A DNA stretch of 8,340 bases from Candidatus Kapaibacterium sp. (lineage in GTDB: Bacteria > Bacteroidota > Ignavibacteria > Kapaibacteriales > UBA2268), in assembly GCA_030835065.1 (NCBI GenBank), contig JAUQWR010000831.1, positions 1 through 8,340 on the forward strand. Reading direction: 5' to 3'. The notes under the pieces are model-generated. The model saw only the letters and a list, made by a program, of their open reading frames with translations, was not told where the DNA came from and did not search any database. The position numbers and the translations under genes are program-made. Below, piece after piece: positions 1 to 6,522 of the stretch. Position 1 is the stretch's first letter. Each line of letters opens with the position of its first letter.

Positions 1-186
1 AGATGCAATGATTGTATTGTATATCATATTGAACAGGCTTTGGAATCAGGTTGCAGCCGTAAAGAAATTATCGAGGCTATGAATATTGCTCTTGTTATTG
101 GCGGATCGATTGTTATTCCTCACATGAGGCATGCTTTCGAAGCTTTAGATGAACTTTGCAATTCGAAAAAGAGCGAAATCATTTAA
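1..186 (+). CDS. AhpD-like / carboxymuconolactone decarboxylase family protein (3' end only)
   Basis: The window opens inside a gene read in frame 1 and stopped by TAA at 184-186; 61 C-terminal residues are visible. They contain a CNDC motif at visible residues 2-5 and a histidine four residues later (H9). This gives the CxxCxxxH signature of AhpD-like members of the carboxymuconolactone decarboxylase (CMD) family. It is followed by the family's typical helix (SRKEIIEAMNIA), a glycine pair and a C-terminal helix. In AhpD the two cysteines form a redox-active disulfide that serves peroxide reduction; many CMD relatives with this motif are uncharacterised thiol peroxidases or reductases. Family members are often about 110 residues, so nearly half the protein lies upstream of the window. 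A 12-bp gap to the next gene suggests an operon. Family assignment is good; the exact reaction is unknown. Confidence 0.82.
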   Translation, partial: RCNDCIVYHIEQALESGCSRKEIIEAMNIALVIGGSIVIPHMRHAFEALDELCNSKKSEII

Positions 187-198
187 GCAGGGGGGCTT

Positions 199-1074
199 AT
201 GATAAAATCTCATGATAATCCAAATATTAACGAGCTGAGAGAGGCTATCGATAGTTTGAAATGCCAGCTCTTGGAGTTGCTTGATTTATATCATTATTAT
301 CAAAGTGATATATATCAAAGGATTATGTTTTTGTATGATAATATCTTTGGCGATCTGGAAGATGAAATTGAAGAAAAAAATCTTAAAGCTAAAGAATTAG
401 AAAAAAAAGTTGAAATTCTTAAGCTGAAAACAAGAAATAATTCTCCAATTTCCGAAAAATCTGTCAAGTTTATGAATATGATGATGGATAGAGAGCAAAA
501 AAGAAATTCATCCCGTGATGCTCAAAAACCCAAAAATGAAAAGCTGGCAAATATTACTAATATTAATTGCGAAGTCAATGATAATTATGAATTGCCTCAG
601 TTATACAGGCAATTAGTTAAAAAACTTCATCCTGATGTTGCTGGCAATACTGATGATTTCAAAAAATATTGGGATAATATTCAGCATGCATACAAAAGTA
701 AAGATGTTGATAGAATTAGATATTTCTATACCACATTGTGTAAGGATATTAATACTGATTTTCCTGATCCAAAGATTGCCGTCAATACTTTAAAAATGGA
801 ATTGAGAGATTTAGAAGCCAGCATAAATAAACAAAAAAGAATAATTAATGAGCTCAAAACTCAGGAACCATTCTCTTTTGAAGAAAAATTGAATGATAAA
901 ATCTGGATTGCAAAAAGAAAAAATTATCTCAGAGACAGACTTTTCCAAATTGATAGAAAAATACAACATAGTACTAAGATGATAAATATTCTTAGTTCTA
1001 ATAATAAAGCAGGTGGTGATTTTCTGCAATCTTTAAACCGTCGTGACGGATTTGGTAATACAAGAGTTGGTTGA
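199..1074 (+). CDS. Coiled-coil protein with a central degenerate J-domain (DnaJ-like)
   Basis: This 291-residue soluble protein has no signal peptide or membrane segment. The start is supported by a G-rich Shine-Dalgarno (AGGGGGG, about 189-195) just upstream of the ATG. Residues 11-80 and 197-262 are charged and heptad-like, consistent with coiled coils. Between them, residues 131-180 resemble helices II and III of a J-domain: LYRQLVKKLHPD carries the diagnostic HPD tripeptide at 144-146, followed by DFKKYWDNIQHAYKSKD. J-domains bind DnaK through helix II and HPD and stimulate its ATPase. The normal helix I is not evident here; an N-rich linker (about 118-130) occupies its place. No Gly/Phe-rich, zinc-finger or client-binding DnaJ domain is present, so this is a type III J-protein at most. 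Residues 265-291 look unstructured and glycine-rich. The partner and client are unknown. It is probably co-transcribed with the AhpD-like gene and ends before a strong terminator. Confidence 0.8.
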   Translation: MIKSHDNPNINELREAIDSLKCQLLELLDLYHYYQSDIYQRIMFLYDNIFGDLEDEIEEKNLKAKELEKKVEILKLKTRNNSPISEKSVKFMNMMMDREQKRNSSRDAQKPKNEKLANITNINCEVNDNYELPQLYRQLVKKLHPDVAGNTDDFKKYWDNIQHAYKSKDVDRIRYFYTTLCKDINTDFPDPKIAVNTLKMELRDLEASINKQKRIINELKTQEPFSFEEKLNDKIWIAKRKNYLRDRLFQIDRKIQHSTKMINILSSNNKAGGDFLQSLNRRDGFGNTRVG

Positions 1075-1122
1075 TTAATAAGTAATTACTAATATTGTTA
1101 GAAGTTTAAAACTGAAAAATTA

Positions 1123-1164
1123 AAAAACACCCCGAAAGCATTTATTGGCTTTTGGGGTGTTTTT
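1123..1164. terminator. Bidirectional rho-independent terminator between convergent genes
   Basis: A 17-bp stem (1123-1139 with 1148-1164, one G-T wobble) encloses an 8-base loop. The core arm is ACACCCC plus GAAAGC. It is flanked by an A-run on the left and a T-run on the right, so a U-tract follows the hairpin when transcribed from either side. It therefore suits termination of the J-domain gene (stop at 1074) on the plus strand and of the chemoreceptor gene (stop at 1183) on the minus strand. Confidence 0.9.
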
Positions 1165-1182
1165 AGGATCTACAAATTTAAA

Positions 1183-4100
1183 CTAATTATGAACGAGAAG
1201 CTGCTTAATTCTTTCTTTAGAAGATAATGAATGTTTATCAGTAATCACTTCTGTATCTACTTTGAATTGCTCGACTAAATCTCTTAGTTTTTCAGTAAGA
1301 TTAGTCAATCCATCTGTAGCACTAGCAATATCATGCAATTGAGCAGCATTTTCGGCAGTAGTATTATTAATAGTAACAACATTTTGAGTCAACTGTTCGC
1401 TAGTTGCAGCTTGTTCTTCGCTAGCTGAAGCAATTTGAGTAATCATAGAAATTACATCTTTTGCAGAATTAAGAATCATATTAAGAGCATTGCCAGCTTC
1501 ATCAGCAAGAGTAATGCCTTGTTCAACTTCAGTATTACCTTCTTTCATTACTTTAACGGCTGTTTCGGTTTCTTTTTGAATACCCTGAATCATATCAGCA
1601 ATTTGTTTAGTAGCTTCGGTAGTACGTTCTGCTAATTTACGAACTTCGTCTGCTACAACAGCAAAACCTCTACCTTGCTCTCCGGCTCGAGCAGCTTCGA
1701 TGGCAGCATTAAGAGCCAGAAGATTAGTTTGGTCGGCAATATCATCAATCACAGAAATAATTTCACCAATTTGTTTGCTAGATTCGCCAAGTCTTTCAAT
1801 GTTTGAAGCAGATTGATGAACTACACCAGCTATATCTCTCATTTTATTAATAGTTTGCTCGACAACAAGCTTGCCTTCTTCAGCAATTTCACCACTTTTA
1901 CGAGAAAGTTCAGAAGTTCTAACAGCATTTTGAGCATTTTCGTTAATAGTGCGAGACATTTGCTCAACAGCACTAGCAATTTCTTCAGTTTGAGCAGATT
2001 GCTCTTGAGTAGCCGCAGCCATTTTGTCTGTAGTTTCAGAAATTTGTAGAGTAGCTGCAGCAGTATCAGTAACTCCGGTATGAACTTGTCTGATAAGGTC
2101 GCCGAGCGAAGAGCTAAGTTTATTAATAGCATCTTGCAGACGCTTATGGTCGCCTTTATAATCGCCTTTCATGATAGCAGTCATATCACCGGTGGCAAAA
2201 ACCTCGAGAGTCTCGATAGCATTTTCTAAAGGTACAATAATACCATCGAGAGTAGCATTAATTCCACCGGTAATAATACCCCAACCACCGGGATATTTAC
2301 TAAGATCGATGCGCTTTGATAAGTCTCCGGCACTAGTTAAATTAGCAGTAGATTGAGTATCATCAATCATAGTATAGAGGAAATTACGTAGTTTATTAAT
2401 ATTATTAATCATTCTTCTAAAATCACCACGATAGCGAGCATCATCATATATCACTAGTTCATCACCATTAGATACTTTCTCGAGAAATTCTAGTGCAATT
2501 TTAAATTGTTCGACCATTGCATCAATAGAATCATTAAAACCTTTGACAATAACATTCCAACCGCCGGGGTATTTGCTTAAGTCTATTCTTTGATTTAAGT
2601 TTCCATTAATAGCAGCATTAGCAGCAGATTGAGTATCTTCAATCATAGCATAAAGGAAGTTACGAAGTTTATTAATTGTGTTAGGTACTTTTTTAAATTC
2701 CCCCTCAAATTTATCAACATCAAGAATTTCAAGTTCATCACCATTAGAAACAAGAGTTAAGAAATCGAGAGCAGTGTTCAAATTGTTAATCAGAACATCA
2801 ACTACATTATTAATACCCTGAGCAACAGCAGCAAACTCTCCAGAGTGATGATTGGTTTGCATACGATTATTAAGCATACCAATTTTGATTGATTCAACTA
2901 ATAGATTAGTATCATCAAGCAAGTTTTTAATTGATTCCATCATTGAAATAAATGCAGGGCGTAGTTTATCGTTTTGACTTCTTTGAGGGCTGGTTTTAAG
3001 GTCATGAAGTAAGCTTAGATCGCCATTACTAATATTAATAGCCAAATTTTGCACAAAAGTAAGTCTATTTATCACTTCATTTGCAGCATAGCTCAATTCT
3101 TTCCAAATACCATCACCGTTAATATTTGGTTTTTCGGAATAATCATTTTCTGAGATTTTTAATAAAATGTTATTTAGTTCAGTCATTGGGAGATTAATTT
3201 CATTCAACATTCTATTCATTGAATTAATTAATTCTTTCCATGTACCCGAAAAACCACTGTCATCACCTTGAGTATTTAAATTACCAGCAATAATTGAATT
3301 GATAAGGATATTAGTTTGATTATTTAATGAATTTAATGTGTTAATCAAATAATTGATATTGTTTTTAATTTCATTAAAATCACCATTATATTCATCAATA
3401 ATCAATTCGGGAATATCACCATGTGCAATTCTGTCAATATATTCTGCAGATACATTAAGAGGTTTAATAATATTGTCAAGAGTAAGGTTAAGACCTGAAA
3501 TAATATTCTTATAAGTTCCTGTAAGTTTAGAATCATCAGCTCTAAGAGATAAATTGCCTTTTTGAGCTGCACTTACAAGTTTGTCAATTTCATCATTAAC
3601 CATAATTAGATTATTACGGAGCAAATCAAGAGCTTGATTGCCAATAATTTGTTTTCCAGGCAATTTATCCATAACAACTGATAAATCACCTTGTGCATAC
3701 TTAATTGTAGTATTTAAGATTTTACCAACAGAACTATGAATTTGATTGACGCATGAATTAAATCCTTCGCAAACATCGCGATAAGCTCCATTAAAATTAT
3801 TAATGTTAATATTAGCTTCAATATCACCATCTGCTTGCGCTTTTGCAGTAGATCTAATAGCTTCAATTACGTTAAGAACGTTATCACGAAGTTTGTCTAA
3901 TGCGTGGTTGCCAATAATTTGCTTGCCGGGTAATGTTTCCATAACTACATCAAAATCGCCTTCAGCATATTTGATTGTAGTATTTAAAATTTTTGCAACA
4001 GAAGAATGGATTTTGTTTACACAAGAATTAAAACCAATGCAAACGTCTTTATAAATACCAGTGAAATCATTTGTGTCAATATTAGCTTCAATATCTCCAG

Positions 4101-5445
4101 CAGCTTGTTCATCAGAAGCTTTACGAATAGCAATAATAACTTTATTGAGATTGTTTTTAAGTAATTCAAGTCTTTCATTAGCGATAATTTGTTTTCCAGG
4201 TAGAATCCTTAAATTATTAGAGAGATCACCTTCAGCATATTCTTTTAATAGATTAAGAATATCTAAAATGTTTTTAATATGTAGTTTTGCAATTTCATTG
4301 GCGCCGATCGCCATTTGTTTGTAAACGCCAGTAAAAAAGTTTTCGTTCATAAAGTAATCAATTTCGCCTTTATTCTGCATCTGATAGTATTTGTCAAGCT
4401 CATTGACAAAAGATTCAAAAGTATCAATCATAGAATTAAGGTTAGACTTGATTTCATTAAAATCGCCTCTATAATCTTCAGTGATTTTTGAAGGAATATC
4501 ACCTTTCGAAAGTCGATCAATATACTCAGCAGTAACATTAAGTGGCTTAATTACAGAATCTAATGATGTATTGTATTCTGCAGATAGATCAGCAAAAGCA
4601 CCTTTATATTTACTTGTGTCAGATCTTTTATCAAGTTTTCCATTAGAAATTGATTGAGCAACATCTTTTAGCTCAAAAATAATATTTGAAACATCAGTTT
4701 TAACTTTGTTAATAGCAATCATCAGATCAGCGGTTTCATCTTTTGTGTTTGCTTCGAGGTTAAAATTTAAATTCCCTTCGGATAATTTCTTTGCAGCATC
4801 AACTACTAAATTAATTGGTTTAATAATTGTTTTAGATAGCCAAAATATAATAATTAAAGAAATGAAAACTAATACAAATAATATAGAAAAAACAATGATA
4901 TTTGAATTTATATTGCTTTCTTCTGCCATTTTTGTATCATGTTTCAAATTATCAACTGAAATTTTTATTATGTTATTAATAATTTTTCTGCTTTTATCAA
5001 TTTCTGGTTCGTATTCAGAAATAAAAATAAATTTTGCCTGATCGTAACCAGAATTTGCTAATGTACTTGAAAATCTGTTAAAGGCTAAATTCATTTTTTC
5101 ATTTATAACTTTTAATTCTTTAATAACTTCAATTGATTTACTTTCTTGCAAAAGATTTTCAAGCTTTAAAATATTTTCTTCGATAATTTTATTAGTTTCT
5201 TTGATATTTGAGTTAAGTTCGACTAAAGAAGATGTTCCAGCTAATGCTTTGTAAGAATCAATATTTTGCTTGTTTAATTGATCAATAATATTATTTGCAG
5301 CCAAATTTACTTCAAAATCTCTACTAATGATCTTATTCAAATCAGCTGCAATATTCCTGGAATTCCATAATCCTATTAAATTGCTGGCTATTATAAAGAC
5401 AAACATTATACCTATACCCAGAAATAATTTCCCTTTAATTTTCAT
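1183..5445 (-). CDS. Giant methyl-accepting chemotaxis protein with a 4HB sensor and a poly-HAMP chain
   Basis: This 1420-residue transmembrane chemoreceptor senses through a periplasmic domain and should signal to the CheA/CheW kinase. The first membrane helix is at about residues 7-26. Residues 28-182 form a helical periplasmic region typical of four-helix-bundle (4HB) MCP sensors. The second membrane helix is at about 183-203. A canonical HAMP follows (P210, G224, DE at 236-237). HAMP-like modules then continue to about residue 1110 with a glycine recurring every 44-48 residues. Residues 1120-1395 are the MCP signalling domain, with the near-invariant hairpin tip around 1238-1262 ([11 protein letters not shown], then [11 protein letters not shown]) and glutamate/glutamine-rich candidate adaptation sites (for example 1147-1162 and 1342-1351). 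Compared from memory with E. coli Tsr, each arm appears about 14 residues longer, fitting the 40H class. There is no C-terminal NWETF-type CheR/CheB tether. The start is supported by AAGGAA five bases before the ATG. Typical MCPs have 500-700 residues. The stop codon is TAG. No che genes lie nearby, so the ligand and pathway are unknown. Confidence 0.95.
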   Translation of the reverse strand: MKIKGKLFLGIGIMFVFIIASNLIGLWNSRNIAADLNKIISRDFEVNLAANNIIDQLNKQNIDSYKALAGTSSLVELNSNIKETNKIIEENILKLENLLQESKSIEVIKELKVINEKMNLAFNRFSSTLANSGYDQAKFIFISEYEPEIDKSRKIINNIIKISVDNLKHDTKMAEESNINSNIIVFSILFVLVFISLIIIFWLSKTIIKPINLVVDAAKKLSEGNLNFNLEANTKDETADLMIAINKVKTDVSNIIFELKDVAQSISNGKLDKRSDTSKYKGAFADLSAEYNTSLDSVIKPLNVTAEYIDRLSKGDIPSKITEDYRGDFNEIKSNLNSMIDTFESFVNELDKYYQMQNKGEIDYFMNENFFTGVYKQMAIGANEIAKLHIKNILDILNLLKEYAEGDLSNNLRILPGKQIIANERLELLKNNLNKVIIAIRKASDEQAAGDIEANIDTNDFTGIYKDVCIGFNSCVNKIHSSVAKILNTTIKYAEGDFDVVMETLPGKQIIGNHALDKLRDNVLNVIEAIRSTAKAQADGDIEANININNFNGAYRDVCEGFNSCVNQIHSSVGKILNTTIKYAQGDLSVVMDKLPGKQIIGNQALDLLRNNLIMVNDEIDKLVSAAQKGNLSLRADDSKLTGTYKNIISGLNLTLDNIIKPLNVSAEYIDRIAHGDIPELIIDEYNGDFNEIKNNINYLINTLNSLNNQTNILINSIIAGNLNTQGDDSGFSGTWKELINSMNRMLNEINLPMTELNNILLKISENDYSEKPNINGDGIWKELSYAANEVINRLTFVQNLAINISNGDLSLLHDLKTSPQRSQNDKLRPAFISMMESIKNLLDDTNLLVESIKIGMLNNRMQTNHHSGEFAAVAQGINNVVDVLINNLNTALDFLTLVSNGDELEILDVDKFEGEFKKVPNTINKLRNFLYAMIEDTQSAANAAINGNLNQRIDLSKYPGGWNVIVKGFNDSIDAMVEQFKIALEFLEKVSNGDELVIYDDARYRGDFRRMINNINKLRNFLYTMIDDTQSTANLTSAGDLSKRIDLSKYPGGWGIITGGINATLDGIIVPLENAIETLEVFATGDMTAIMKGDYKGDHKRLQDAINKLSSSLGDLIRQVHTGVTDTAAATLQISETTDKMAAATQEQSAQTEEIASAVEQMSRTINENAQNAVRTSELSRKSGEIAEEGKLVVEQTINKMRDIAGVVHQSASNIERLGESSKQIGEIISVIDDIADQTNLLALNAAIEAARAGEQGRGFAVVADEVRKLAERTTEATKQIADMIQGIQKETETAVKVMKEGNTEVEQGITLADEAGNALNMILNSAKDVISMITQIASASEEQAATSEQLTQNVVTINNTTAENAAQLHDIASATDGLTNLTEKLRDLVEQFKVDTEVITDKHSLSSKERIKQLLVHN
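2200..2751 (-). repeat. Two tandem 92-residue HAMP-pair units (type C)
   Basis: Encodes residues 899-990 and 991-1082. The copies are identical at roughly half their positions, sharing [20 protein letters not shown] and the striking [11 protein letters not shown] block. The nucleotide similarity is plain around 2280-2400 against 2555-2680. These are the last full units before the signalling domain and have a 92-residue rather than 90-residue period. Confidence 0.88.
3328..3558 (-). repeat. HAMP-pair unit type B, second copy
   Basis: Encodes residues 630-706, with [16 protein letters not shown] and GDFNEIK matching the first copy 361 residues upstream. The two B copies bracket the three type A units, giving the order B-A-A-A-B. 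A third, weaker relative is encoded at residues 1040-1110 ([18 protein letters not shown]), directly before the signalling domain. Confidence 0.83.
3586..4395 (-). repeat. Three tandem 90-residue HAMP-pair units (type A)
   Basis: Three in-frame 270-bp units encode residues 351-440, 441-530 and 531-620. The second and third are identical at about 61 of 90 positions, sharing [24 protein letters not shown] and LPGKQIIGN. The first is more diverged but keeps EYAEGD and LPGKQIIAN. The LPGKQII(G/A)N block marks the second module of each pair. Similarity is also visible at the DNA level, for example around 3700-3770 against 3975-4040. This indicates tandem duplication inside the gene. Confidence 0.9.
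4411..4641 (-). repeat. HAMP-pair unit type B, first copy
   Basis: Encodes residues 269-345. It shares the blocks [15 protein letters not shown] and GDFNEIK with a second copy encoded at 3328-3558. The PLNVxAEYIDR...GDFNEIK pattern is familiar from HAMP-containing chemoreceptors of many bacteria, so the unit is old and widespread. It lies just before the type A array. Confidence 0.85.
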
Positions 5446-5500
5446 CTCAATTCCTTCTCGTTTATTAAAAATAATGCATACATCACTTAACTAATTATGA

Positions 5501-5508
5501 CAAAATTA
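5501..5508 (-). promoter_or_regulatory. Candidate -7 element for the chemoreceptor gene
   Basis: Read on the minus strand this is TAATTTTG, an exact match to the TAnnTTTG element of Bacteroidota-type promoters. It lies about 55 bases before the chemoreceptor start codon. No convincing TTG element is present 17-23 bases further upstream, so the call rests on the -7 box and its position in AT-rich DNA. Confidence 0.35.
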
Positions 5509-5537
5509 CATTCTAATAGCTAATTTGCGATTAATAA

Positions 5538-5559
5538 AATATTAACATTAGTTAATATT
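5538..5559. promoter_or_regulatory. Perfect dyad 1 in the divergent intergenic region (candidate operator)
   Basis: Arms AATATTAAC (5538-5546) and GTTAATATT (5551-5559) are exact reverse complements separated by ATTA. The dyad sits between the diverging chemoreceptor and AraC-family genes and has no T-run of a terminator. It could be an operator for the adjacent regulator or another factor. AT-rich composition makes chance palindromes more likely. Confidence 0.45.
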
Positions 5560-5561
5560 GC

Positions 5562-5582
5562 TGAATATTAATAAAATATTCA
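5562..5582. promoter_or_regulatory. Perfect dyad 2, adjacent to dyad 1 (candidate operator)
   Basis: Arms TGAATATT (5562-5569) and AATATTCA (5575-5582) are exact reverse complements with a 5-base spacer. The centre lies about 23-24 bp from that of dyad 1, and both dyads contain AATATT. This dyad immediately precedes the proposed promoter of the AraC-family gene. A 14-bp direct repeat (ATTAATAAAATATT at 5530-5543 and 5567-5580) overlaps both dyads. Confidence 0.45.
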
Positions 5583-5584
5583 TA

Positions 5585-5612
5585 TTGAATTTAATAATAA
5601 TTGCTATTTTTG
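5585..5612 (+). promoter_or_regulatory. Bacteroidota-type promoter of the AraC-family gene
   Basis: TTG at 5585-5587 and TATTTTTG at 5605-5612 (exact TAnnTTTG) are separated by 17 bases, within the range described for the primary sigma factor of Bacteroidota. The start codon follows 20 bases after the -7 box, with a purine-rich ribosome site (AAGAAGAG) between them, so the leader would be short. Confidence 0.6.
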
Positions 5613-5631
5613 AAAGAAAATAAGAAGAGTT

Positions 5632-6441
5632 ATGGAATTTTTTATAGAATATCCTTGCGAACAACTAAAAGATTATGTTGCTTTTTATTGGGGAACAAAA
5701 CAGAATAATTTGAATTATTCCGGAAGAGAAAAAATTATTCCCACAGGTTGTATGCAATTATTTATTCATTATGGTAATAGTTTTTTAGCGTCTGAGAATA
5801 ATCAAACAGTAAAGTTAAGCAATACTTATATTTGCGGACAAAAGTATTCTTCTTTTGATGTTTTAGGCACTGGCGATACTGCTTTTACTTCGATTAATTT
5901 TAAGCCTTATGGTGCTAAAGCATTTTTAGGATATTCTTTGAATGAATTTACAAATAATAATTTTCCAACAGAAGATGTTCTGGGCAATGAATTTATAAGC
6001 ATAAAAGAACAACTAATAAACACTATTGATTATAAAAAGCAGATAGCTATTATAGAACGTTATTTGATTTACAGATTAAATAAAACAAAATTTCGAGATT
6101 TTCAGCTTATCAAATACTCTGTGGATAGTATTTTAAATTCAAAATTTGACGATTCGATATCAAATATTGCAAATCATTTGTGCCTTAGTGAGCGTACTTT
6201 TCAAAGAAAGTTCCTCGAATCTATTGGTCTTAGCCCTAAACAATTTTTTCGAATTGGCAGACTTCAAAAAACTATTCGAAATTTTAAATTTTATAAAGAA
6301 AAGACTAAACTTTCTGATTTGGCATACGATTCAGGTTTTTATGACCAATCTCATTTTATTAAAGAATTTAAATTGCTTACCGGGCTTAGTCCAAAAGAAT
6401 TTTTTTCTAATGAATGTATAGAATCGGATTTGATTTTATAA
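5632..6441 (+). CDS. AraC-family transcriptional regulator
   Basis: This 269-residue cytoplasmic DNA-binding protein has the usual AraC length. Residues 1-150 are a cupin-like effector or dimerisation region of the type often called DUF6597, with the recognisable IIPTGCMQLFIHYG (35-48) and SINFKPYGAKAFLG (87-100). Residues 165-260 hold the two helix-turn-helix motifs. The first is around 176-196 (ISNIANHLCLSERTFQRKF), then GLSPKQFFRIGRLQ (199-212). The second is around 227-247 (LSDLAYDSGFYDQSHFIKEF), closed by GLSPKEFF. The second HTH and GLSP pattern are classic AraC/XylS features. The effector is unknown. The gene diverges from the chemoreceptor gene, and two dyads lie between them, so autoregulation and control of the receptor are plausible. 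The metallopeptidase gene lies 81 bp downstream on the same strand. Confidence 0.93.
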   Translation: MEFFIEYPCEQLKDYVAFYWGTKQNNLNYSGREKIIPTGCMQLFIHYGNSFLASENNQTVKLSNTYICGQKYSSFDVLGTGDTAFTSINFKPYGAKAFLGYSLNEFTNNNFPTEDVLGNEFISIKEQLINTIDYKKQIAIIERYLIYRLNKTKFRDFQLIKYSVDSILNSKFDDSISNIANHLCLSERTFQRKFLESIGLSPKQFFRIGRLQKTIRNFKFYKEKTKLSDLAYDSGFYDQSHFIKEFKLLTGLSPKEFFSNECIESDLIL

Positions 6442-6481
6442 TTTTGTCGGATTTTTACAATTTTTAGCAATTGGTATTCGA

Positions 6482-6489
6482 TAATTTTG
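6482..6489 (+). promoter_or_regulatory. Candidate -7 element for the M28 peptidase gene
   Basis: TAATTTTG matches TAnnTTTG exactly and lies 33 bases before the peptidase start codon, in the 81-bp gap after the AraC-family gene. No TTG is present at the proper distance upstream (the nearest, at 6471, is too close). The peptidase may therefore also be transcribed by read-through from the AraC gene; no terminator is visible in the gap. Confidence 0.35.
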
Positions 6490-6522
6490 CTCTTCAATTA
6501 TTAGTTATTTGGAGTAAATATC

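Larger units (their letters stand above)
2116..4836 (-). repeat. Poly-HAMP array of about 20 modules within the chemoreceptor gene
   Basis: This stretch encodes residues 204-1110. Aligning the conserved G(D/N) step between the two HAMP helices gives positions 224, 269, 315, 360, 406, 450, 496, 540, 586, 630, 676, 721, 767 (N replaces G), 808, 856, 902, 948, 994, 1040 and 1086. Spacing is 44-48 residues, with one exception of 41. HAMP domains are parallel two-helix units of about 50 residues that dimerise into four-helix bundles and relay conformational change. Only the first has the canonical proline and DE pair; the rest are divergent. Modules alternate between types, so the underlying duplication unit is a pair of about 90 residues. 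Assignment of the weakest modules (767, 808, 856) is tentative. Confidence 0.82.

Noticed and set aside
1435..4324. Other plus-strand and alternate-frame open frames within the receptor gene
   Set aside because: They are shadows of the repetitive, low-stop-density receptor coding sequence. None has a recognisable domain or independent support, and several mirror each other because the gene is repeated.
2200..4641. Regular repeats that could suggest a CRISPR or satellite array
   Set aside because: Repeats are 270-276 bp, in frame, diverged at the protein level and encode HAMP pairs; there are no short identical repeats with unique spacers.
4706..5041. Plus-strand 111-codon open frame rich in hydrophobic residues
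   Set aside because: It is antisense to the second membrane helix and HAMP region of the chemoreceptor; its composition follows from the opposite strand, and the sense frame has unmistakable domain motifs.
6146..6421. 91-codon plus-strand frame inside the AraC-family gene
   Set aside because: It overlaps the helix-turn-helix coding region in another frame and shows no family motif.
6439..6446. TAATTTTG overlapping the AraC-gene stop codon as a peptidase promoter
   Set aside because: No TTG lies at a suitable distance upstream, and the site at 6482 is better placed; short AT-rich matches are expected by chance.
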